NCBI GenBank assembly: GCA_016522385.1 | Contig: JAEKFU010000487.1 | Location: forward strand, 1 to 6,279 | DNA from: Pseudomonadota bacterium | Lineage (GTDB): Bacteria > Pseudomonadota > Alphaproteobacteria > Rhizobiales > Aestuariivirgaceae | Direction of reading: 5' to 3' | DNA: 6,279 bases | In this document: in pieces, positions 1 to 4,352 of the stretch | How positions within the stretch are numbered: position 1 is the stretch's first letter | How the letters are laid out: each line of letters begins with the position of its first letter | The notes under the pieces: model-generated | The model's input: only the letters and a program-made list of their open reading frames with translations | What the model was told of the DNA's origin: nothing | Database searches by the model: none | Position numbers and translations under genes: made by a program

Positions 1-379
1 ACACCACACTCTATGCAACATTGAGTTTGCTTCGCACCAGATGCTGCGCCGTGGCAGGGTACTTTGGCCATCTGGGCTGTTCCAAGGTCAGCTTTGGGCC
101 ATTTTGTGCCGCATGTGATTTCGACTACCCGCAGCCGAAGGAGCGGCTTCCCTCCCCGCTTGTTCATGTTCGGGTGGTTGTCGAATGGCGACAAGAATAG
201 CCAGAATATCCGAATCTCAACAACACACTGAAGCCGACAGACACAGACGCCTGATGGCCCGCAGAGCCCGATCAAATTAGTGGATGAGTTATCTCGCGGC
301 CATCCTAGTGCCGCACTTGGGCGCAATTGCTCATGGTGGGCCGGCGAACAAACGTCACGCGAGCCGAAAGGGATTCAAA
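1..379. other. Gene-poor left flank and leader of the pentapeptide-OmpA gene
   Basis: No protein family is recognisable in this stretch on either strand. One minus-strand frame is open from about 374 to the left edge (roughly 124 codons without a stop), but its translation is rich in Cys, Arg and Pro, has no recognisable motif and no convincing ribosome binding site, so I do not call it. A small hairpin is visible: TTGTCG (178-183), a 5-nt loop, then CGACAA (189-194), with no T-tract behind it. The last part is presumably the promoter and leader of the gene starting at 380, but I could not pick out a convincing -35/-10 pair. Confidence 0.5.
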
Positions 380-1489
380 ATGAGACGGTTTGTGAATTTC
401 AGTCTGGTCTTTGTGTCCACTATGCTGTTGACGGGACCAGAGTCCGGTATGGCGACCGATATCAACATTAATGAGGGCGCCGTCAAGGTCGATGAGGGAG
501 GTGTATTCATTGGCGACGGCGCAATCAAGGTAACACCGGAAGGTATTACGGTGCCCGGAGTCGATATCAAGACAGGTGCAGGCACTCAGGCTGGAAGTCA
601 ACAAAAAGGCGGATCTGCAACCGGGCAGGTGTTCACTGGCACGGATTTCAGCGATACGAATTTTGCAGGACGTGATTTTTCCGGCAGCAAGTTTGTTGGC
701 GTCGATTTCAGTGACTCGAACTTGTCGAATGCCAATTTCACGGGGGCCGTTTTTCAAGGTGTAGACTTCGGCGATACGAATCTGACCGCCGCCATATTTG
801 TCAATGCGCAAATTCAGGGGGATGATTTCGGACGCGCAAATCTGACGCGTGCCAATTTCTCCCAGGCACATTTGCAGGGCGCCGATTTCTCGAAGGCCAA
901 TTTGAACGGAGCATGCTTTATCCGCGCCAATTTAGTCGGGAATGATTTCACAGGATCGCAATTGAAAGGTGCCGTGTTTACAGGTGCGAACCGTATCGGA
1001 AACGACTTTGGCGGCTTGGACCTATCGGCTGTTGTATGGAAAGGTGTTAGCGATTGCCCTCACAAACAGTCAGGTGCAGCGCGGCCACAGGTTACGACCG
1101 CGGCGACCATTACTCAGGCCCTCGTTCAGGGAAAGGACGCGCGGGTCGATCTTACCGTCAACTTTGAATTCGATTCAGACCGCATAGAGGCCCAGGGACA
1201 TGCCCAGGTGCTGGAAATTGCCAATGCACTGAAATCAGATGAGCTTGCCGGCCAGCGGGTGTTGATCGAGGGTCATACCGACAATGTCGGTAGCGACAAA
1301 TACAACCTCGATCTGTCCTACCGCCGATCGATCACCGTTATGCGGACTCTGACTGAGCAGTACGGTGTCGATCATGGCCGTGTTCAGGTTAAAGGATTTG
1401 GTGAGGCCCGACCGGTTGCAGACAACGATACCGAGGAAGGTCGGGCCATAAACCGCCGCGTGACATTGGTAAATCTCGGAGGCAGTTGA
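380..1489 (+). CDS. Secreted pentapeptide-repeat protein with C-terminal OmpA-like peptidoglycan-binding domain
   Basis: This predicted envelope protein has 369 residues. I chose the ATG at 380 because it begins a good Sec signal peptide (Met-Arg-Arg, a hydrophobic stretch to about residue 19, likely cleavage after the Ala of GMA at 25) and has AAAGGGA 7 nt upstream. A start at 284 would add 32 residues without signal character. Residues 26-66 are Gly/Val-rich with alternating valines, probably beta structure. Residues about 83-222 are an unbroken run of pentapeptides with Phe or Leu at every fifth position and the pattern (A/G)xDF or AxL, which predicts a right-handed quadrilateral beta-helix of about seven coils. 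Residues about 255-365 are an OmpA C-terminal domain: FEFDSD, then GHTDNVGSDKYN (299-309), LSYRRS with the conserved Arg, and INRRV. In OmpA-like domains the Asp of HTDN and the Arg of LSxRR bind diaminopimelate of peptidoglycan; both are present. No lipobox is seen. Its function is inferred to be periplasmic and wall-tethered; the partner of the beta-helix is unknown. Confidence 0.9.
   Translation: MRRFVNFSLVFVSTMLLTGPESGMATDININEGAVKVDEGGVFIGDGAIKVTPEGITVPGVDIKTGAGTQAGSQQKGGSATGQVFTGTDFSDTNFAGRDFSGSKFVGVDFSDSNLSNANFTGAVFQGVDFGDTNLTAAIFVNAQIQGDDFGRANLTRANFSQAHLQGADFSKANLNGACFIRANLVGNDFTGSQLKGAVFTGANRIGNDFGGLDLSAVVWKGVSDCPHKQSGAARPQVTTAATITQALVQGKDARVDLTVNFEFDSDRIEAQGHAQVLEIANALKSDELAGQRVLIEGHTDNVGSDKYNLDLSYRRSITVMRTLTEQYGVDHGRVQVKGFGEARPVADNDTEEGRAINRRVTLVNLGGS
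629..1045 (+). repeat. Tandem pentapeptide-encoding repeat (30-bp periodicity)
   Basis: Residues about 84-222 of the preceding gene repeat in steps of five, and pairs of pentapeptides give a 10-residue (30-bp) register that holds across 14 units. At DNA level GATTTC or a close variant recurs every 30 bases. The register is not interrupted by any insertion or deletion, although the second pentapeptide of the 201-210 unit and the last coil (ending VVWKGV) are less regular, as expected of a capping coil. Confidence 0.85.
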
Positions 1490-1508
1490 TTGCGTGGCTC
1501 AACAGACC

Positions 1509-1526
1509 CTAGGGTGAGGACCCTGG
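1509..1526. terminator. Small hairpin between convergent genes, weak terminator candidate
   Basis: CTAGGGT (1509-1515), loop GAGG, ACCCTGG (1520-1526) forms a 7-bp stem with one G-U wobble as + strand RNA. It sits in the 37-bp gap between the stops of the two convergent genes, where a bidirectional terminator is expected. No proper T-tract follows on either strand, so termination is only inferred from position. Confidence 0.3.
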
Positions 1527-2009
1527 TTACGGCCTCGCATTGTTCGTCTTAAGGCTGTCTGGTGAGACCACTTTCGTAATCATGAATTCGACTTCCAAAT
1601 GCCAGTTGATGTTCGGATCTCCACGCCAAGTCAGAAGCTCGTAACCCTCGGCAACAATGATCTCCTTTTCGGGTAAGTCATCGACATTTCTGATTTGGAT
1701 GAGCGGAGGCCACATGAGATGTTGGCCTGGCTTGGGAACAGGTTCTCCATTAATTTTCACAAACCGCAATGTTCTGGAGTTCGAAACCTTAGAAGGTTTG
1801 GCCCGTGAGCCCTCAATGGTCACAATTTGCCCAACAGGGATTCCAAAATGACCGGTAATCAAAACCGCGCCGTCTCGATGAATGTCTCGGAAATGAAAGC
1901 TTCTCGTTTCGGGATTGCTTTCAGCAAACGCCGCTTCAACGGCTGTAACCAGCAGCAGTAGCATAGGGACAAGGGAGGACCAACTTGTACGACGTGCTCG
2001 ATGTGGCAT
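1527..2009 (-). CDS. Small secreted protein of unknown function
   Basis: The 160-residue product is not one I recognise. The start at 2009 is supported by AAGGAG 8 nt upstream (2023-2018) and begins a textbook signal peptide: MPHRARRTSW, a leucine-rich core, and cleavage after AFA (about residue 29). A start 9 codons upstream at 2036 lacks a ribosome binding site. The mature part of about 131 residues is polar and beta-rich looking, with segments such as VLITGHFGIPVGQIVTIEG, TLRFVKINGEPV, IIVAEGYELLTWRGDPN and HLEVEFMITKVV. It has no cysteines, no transmembrane segment and no catalytic motif that I can name. The Gly-Tyr-Glu...Trp-x-Gly-Asp-Pro pattern near the C-terminus could serve as a family signature. 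It is convergent to the pentapeptide-OmpA gene, 37 bp apart, and probably monocistronic. A periplasmic location is inferred from the signal peptide only. Confidence 0.8.
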   Translation of the reverse strand: MPHRARRTSWSSLVPMLLLLVTAVEAAFAESNPETRSFHFRDIHRDGAVLITGHFGIPVGQIVTIEGSRAKPSKVSNSRTLRFVKINGEPVPKPGQHLMWPPLIQIRNVDDLPEKEIIVAEGYELLTWRGDPNINWHLEVEFMITKVVSPDSLKTNNARP

Positions 2010-2017
2010 CCGTTCTT

Positions 2018-2023
2018 CTCCTT
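2018..2023 (-). promoter_or_regulatory. Ribosome binding site deciding the start at 2009
   Basis: Read on the minus strand, AAGGAG lies 8 nt before the ATG at 2009. It is the only good Shine-Dalgarno sequence near this gene and selects 2009 over the upstream in-frame ATG at 2036. Confidence 0.8.
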
Positions 2024-2045
2024 CGCGCCACACCATATCAACATT

Positions 2046-2106
2046 GGTCCGGGATGTGCCAACAGCAGCCTCTCGCCAATTGTTGTCGGCGACCCCAACG
2101 TGGCGC
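2046..2106 (+). repeat. 61-bp structured repeat, copy A
   Basis: This copy matches 3691-3751 without gaps at 51 of 61 positions. It begins GGTCCGGGATGTGCCAA and ends ACCCCAACGTGGCGC. The variable part is a 7-base block after the first 17 bases. GTGCCA (2056-2061) can pair with TGGCGC (2101-2106) through one G-U pair, and GTTGTC can pair with GGCGAC through two G-U pairs; in copy B the same positions are Watson-Crick pairs. It lies 37 bp upstream of the minus-strand gene that starts at 2009, in opposite orientation to it. The family is unknown to me. Confidence 0.8.
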
Positions 2107-2154
2107 TTTTGCCTCCTGAGTGCGTTAGACAGACTTGAAAACCGGCCAGGTTTC

Positions 2155-2193
2155 CTGCGCCAGCCTGCTCAGCAGGCAAACCTGCTTGCGCAG
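2155..2193. repeat. Nested hairpin
   Basis: An outer stem CTGCGC (2155-2160) / GCGCAG (2188-2193) encloses an inner perfect stem GCCTGCT (2163-2169) / AGCAGGC (2171-2177) separated by one base. No T-tract follows on either strand, so it does not read as a terminator. It sits between repeat copies A and C and may belong to the same element. Confidence 0.5.
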
Positions 2194-2245
2194 AATCGAT
2201 GAAATTAACGAGTCCTGCGCGCTAGCCAGTTGGCCTGTATCTCAT

Positions 2246-2269
2246 CCGGATTGACTTAAGTCGATCCGG
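2246..2269. promoter_or_regulatory. 24-bp near-perfect palindrome, operator candidate
   Basis: The left arm CCGGATTGACTT (2246-2257) and right arm AAGTCGATCCGG (2258-2269) are reverse complements except at one position, with no spacer. Such a zero-spacer palindrome resembles a binding site for a dimeric regulator more than an RNA hairpin. It lies about 240 bp upstream of the secreted-protein gene (minus strand) and about 310 bp upstream of the nirS remnant (plus strand), so its target is unclear. Confidence 0.45.
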
Positions 2270-2311
2270 TAGCTGTGCCGCAGCATGACACCTGTGGGAT
2301 CGACGGCGAAA

Positions 2312-2339
2312 AGCATGCCGTTAGTCCGGGATGTGCCAA
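2312..2339 (+). repeat. Partial copy C of the structured repeat
   Basis: This copy matches 3680-3707 at 24 of 28 positions, all four differences being transitions, and includes the exact 16-mer GTCCGGGATGTGCCAA (2324-2339) shared by all three copies. It ends in a run of eight A (2338-2345), after which similarity stops. It shows that the repeat extends at least 11 bp further upstream than the A/B alignment alone suggests. With copy B it brackets the nirS remnant in direct orientation. Confidence 0.7.
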
Positions 2340-2402
2340 AAAAAATTTGTATTGTCAGTAGGGTCTCTGAATTTCGCGACAAGAGTATTGGACATAAGTC
2401 GA

Positions 2403-2419
2403 GTTGACACAACGTCAAC
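2403..2419. promoter_or_regulatory. GTTGAC-N5-GTCAAC inverted repeat, possible regulator site or -35 box
   Basis: Six-base arms GTTGAC (2403-2408) and GTCAAC (2414-2419) are separated by five bases. FNR/Nnr-type regulators of denitrification genes bind TTGAT-N4-ATCAA-like sites; here the arm sequence is similar but the spacer is one base longer, so this could be a decayed site upstream of the nirS remnant or unrelated. TTGACA (2404-2409) also equals a consensus -35 box, but only a poor -10 (TACCTT, 2426-2431) follows at 16 bp. Confidence 0.35.
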
Positions 2420-2473
2420 CATTCTTACCTTTGCCGCGGTCTGGTGAATACTGAGCCGACCCAAGTAAGATGA

Positions 2474-2508
2474 AGCCCCGATGTGCATCTCGGGGCTCTC
2501 TTCTGTTT
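2474..2508 (+). terminator. Rho-independent terminator upstream of the nirS remnant
   Basis: A perfect 8-bp GC-rich stem, AGCCCCGA (2474-2481) / TCGGGGCT (2490-2497), has an 8-nt loop and is followed by the pyrimidine-rich tail CTCTTCTGTTT on the + strand. No plus-strand gene precedes it: the nearest upstream gene on this strand ends at 1489. It therefore either ends an unannotated small RNA starting near 2438 or is a leader attenuator for the downstream nirS remnant, 68 bp away. Confidence 0.65.
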
Positions 2509-2575
2509 GGATCGAGTTTCGCCAGTTCGATCAGGCGTTCAGCGCCCTCACTTATGAGCGAGTGGAGAAGTTCCA

Positions 2576-3544
2576 TTGGATGCAAAGCGTGAATCGACGG
2601 GGTCTGATTGGGCCTTCCTTAAGCTAGTCGCAGGCGTTGCGACCTGCGCCTTGGTTCCCTGCATTAGCTGGGCACAAGGAGCGGACACCGAGAGGCATGC
2701 ACTGCTTTTGCTCGACCGAGACAAAGCAAAGCCAAATGTCTTCGTGCGTCGCCAGCCTGCAAGCCCAATGGAAAATTTACAGCTGGTCAAGGTGAAGGTC
2801 GATCGCACCAATCGGATCTACTTCCAGCGATGTGCTGGATGTCACGGGCCTGAGCGAGAGGGAATGACTGGCAAACCGCTGACTACCGCCATCACACGCA
2901 AGCGTGGGTTCAAATATTTGCGTGACATAATTCACTATGGCAGCCTCACCAAGGGTATGCCGAATTGGGGTACATCGGGCGAGTTGTCTGCGAACGAGGT
3001 CGCATCAATGGCCAGATATCTGCTCAAAGCACCTGCGCGGCCACCCAAACTTGCAAACATGTCTGAAGTTCGAGCAAGCTGGACAGTTCTTGTACCGGAC
3101 GCTGAGCGACCGACCAAGCAGAGGAACAGATTAGATCTCGACAAAGAACTGTTGGTGAAAATCCTCGATCGGGGTCGAATTGAGCTTGTCGACGCGACAA
3201 GCAATAAGACCGTTTCTGTTATCAAATCCGACCATCGTGCCATACGCGCGCGGTTGTCAGCGTCGAACCGATTCCTTTACACTTTGGATTGCGCCGCCAA
3301 GGTTCGGCTCTTCGATCTGTGGATGGAAACGCCCAAGCCAGTGGCTGAAGTGACCGTCGGCTCAGAGGGGCGGTCAATCGAACCATCTGGTGAAAAAGGC
3401 TCACGCGAATTGCTATTGCTCGCGGGCTCAAATTGGCCCCCGCAATATGTTGTGTTAGATGGCCGAACTCTCGAGCCAACGATCGTGCATCAGTTTCAGG
3501 ACTTCGGTGATGTTCATGTAGGATGCAGTGATGTGGAAAAATGA
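2576..3544 (+). pseudogene. nirS: Truncated cytochrome cd1 nitrite reductase (NirS-like), probable pseudogene
   Basis: NirS is a periplasmic enzyme that reduces nitrite to nitric oxide in denitrification, with an N-terminal heme c domain and an eight-bladed heme d1 propeller, normally about 560-600 residues. Here only 322 residues remain. The start is a TTG with GGAG 8 nt upstream. A signal peptide (about residues 12-35) is followed by the cytochrome c domain: RIYFQRCAGCHG with CAGCH at 86-90, and the GMPNWGTSGELS motif with the likely Met ligand at 128. Then comes the NirS linker (ERPTKQ, 177-182) and the first propeller blades (RLSASNRFL, DLWM, VGSEGRSIE, NWPPQYVVLDG, TLEP), which align with the NirS I recall without gaps. 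At the position of the heme d1 axial His (GYAVHISRLSAS in Paracoccus) this protein has Ile223, so d1 ligation is lost. Homology fades after about residue 301 and the remaining blades are absent. The frame has no internal stop, so a short expressed heme c protein is possible, but half a propeller is unlikely to fold. No other nir gene is nearby. Confidence 0.85.
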
Positions 3545-3679
3545 CGCCATGTGTTGTAGCTGCGATGTACCAAGGCGGAAAGGACCGTCAGACACGCAAG
3601 TGAGTTGTCAGTCGTGCAATTAAATGGAGTATCTGAGCTGAACGCTCAAGACGAAGAAACAGAACGGACCTAATTGATG

Positions 3680-3751
3680 AGCGTGCCACTGGTCCGGGAT
3701 GTGCCAATTCTAGACTCTCGCCGCTTGTTGCCGGCAACCCCAACGTGGCAC
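3680..3751 (+). repeat. Structured repeat, copy B (longest copy)
   Basis: Positions 3691-3751 match copy A at 51 of 61 bases, and 3680-3707 match copy C at 24 of 28. GTGCCA (3701-3706) and TGGCAC (3746-3751) are perfect inverted repeats, and between them lies the perfect 12-bp palindrome GTTGCCGGCAAC (3728-3739). A second GTGCCA occurs at 3683-3688. It ends 62 bp upstream of the HU start codon and in the same orientation, so it may lie in the HU promoter region, but copy A has the opposite orientation to its neighbouring gene, which argues against a conserved promoter role. Confidence 0.8.
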
Positions 3752-3800
3752 ACCCTAGCTTCTTTTCGGTAATTCGATATTTATAGAGGGATAGTTTACA

Positions 3801-3806
3801 GAGGAG
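3801..3806 (+). promoter_or_regulatory. Ribosome binding site of the HU gene
   Basis: GAGGAG lies 7 nt before the ATG at 3814, a strong Shine-Dalgarno sequence in keeping with a highly expressed nucleoid protein. Confidence 0.8.
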
Positions 3807-3813
3807 ATGATCG

Positions 3814-4089
3814 ATGAACAAAAACGATCTTGTCGCCGCCGTTGCCGAAGATACCGGCATTTCGAAAGCTGATGCTGCTGCCGTCGTAGACGGAGTATTT
3901 GATGCCATCACGGGCGCACTGGTGAGCGGTGAAAACGTTCAGCTCGTCGGTTTTGGAAGTTTCAGCGTTTCTGATCGCGCCGCTCGGGAAGGCCGCAACC
4001 CCAGCACTGGCGAAACAATTCAGATTCCCGCTTCCAAGCAGCCGAAGTTTAAGGCCGGTAAAGAGTTGAAGGATGCTGTGAACGAGTAG
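3814..4089 (+). CDS. hup: DNA-binding protein HU
   Basis: HU is a small basic histone-like protein that binds DNA as a dimer, bends it and compacts the nucleoid; it acts in the cytoplasm on chromosomal DNA with little sequence preference. The 91-residue product is of the usual family length and appears complete. It opens MNKNDLVAAVAEDTG, followed by the helical dimerisation part (residues 1-40), the GFGSF turn (46-50), the DNA-binding arm with GRNPSTGE (60-67), in which Pro63 is the conserved intercalating proline, and the PKFKAGK C-terminal signature (77-83). It is most like alphaproteobacterial HU. IHF subunits are less likely because the start, arm and length follow the HU pattern. The gene stands alone, preceded by repeat copy B and followed by a transposase scrap. 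I found no clear terminator behind it. The symbol hup is generic; no paralogue letter can be assigned. Confidence 0.95.
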   Translation: MNKNDLVAAVAEDTGISKADAAAVVDGVFDAITGALVSGENVQLVGFGSFSVSDRAAREGRNPSTGETIQIPASKQPKFKAGKELKDAVNE

Positions 4090-4194
4090 GAAACGGGGTG
4101 CGACCAGTCGAAGGAAGGCATGAGTTATTGAAAAGCAGAGATCTCAGCCGCCACGTCTGGTTCTAGGTGAATGGCGTTGCAATACTTGAAAGTT

Positions 4195-4305
4195 TCGAAA
4201 GTCGGCATTCGTCTTTTGATCCGGCATCAGACGGCACGTCAGTCACATCACCTCGACATTGCGTCCGGCTTCGCGCTCAAGCGCCTGGCGAACGCGCCCG
4301 CTTGT
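4195..4305 (-). pseudogene. Decayed transposase fragment (IS1182/IS5-like, DDE family)
   Basis: Read on the minus strand from 4305 down, the translation contains RQALEREAGRNVEVM, then a TGA stop (4245-4243), then LTCRLMPDQKTNADFR ending at 4195. This closely follows the conserved block of IS1182-family transposases as I recall it (RxLExEAGRNVEVMWLTGRLxPDHKTIADFR): the Trp codon TGG has become TGA, and the Gly of TGRL is Cys, the His of PDHKT is Gln and the Ile of TIADF is Asn. Only about 35 residues of a protein normally above 400 remain, there is no start, and no terminal inverted repeats are recognisable. It is a non-functional relic. It lies between HU and the coiled-coil gene and marks a past insertion event. 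Confidence 0.8.
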
Positions 4306-4352
4306 AGCGCATTGCTGACTTAGCACAGCTTTGCTGCAACTTCTGAAACGCT

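Noticed and set aside
104..115. TTGTGCCGCATG occurs here and again at 5766-5777.
   Set aside because: A single 12-base match within 6.3 kb is expected about once by chance, and the flanks do not match.
1..374. Minus-strand frame open to the left edge.
   Set aside because: No recognisable protein pattern or start; an open frame of this length can arise by chance at this GC content.
1859..2179. Minus-strand frame of 106 codons across repeat copy A, with a segment (LAHPGP) also readable in copy B.
   Set aside because: The shared peptide is only the translation of the DNA repeat; copies diverge outside it and there is no ribosome binding site or protein-like remainder.
2554..2592. Twelve-codon ATG frame overlapping the start of the nirS remnant in another frame.
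   Set aside because: It is too short to judge, with no strong ribosome binding site; the TTG at 2576 with GGAG is a simpler start.
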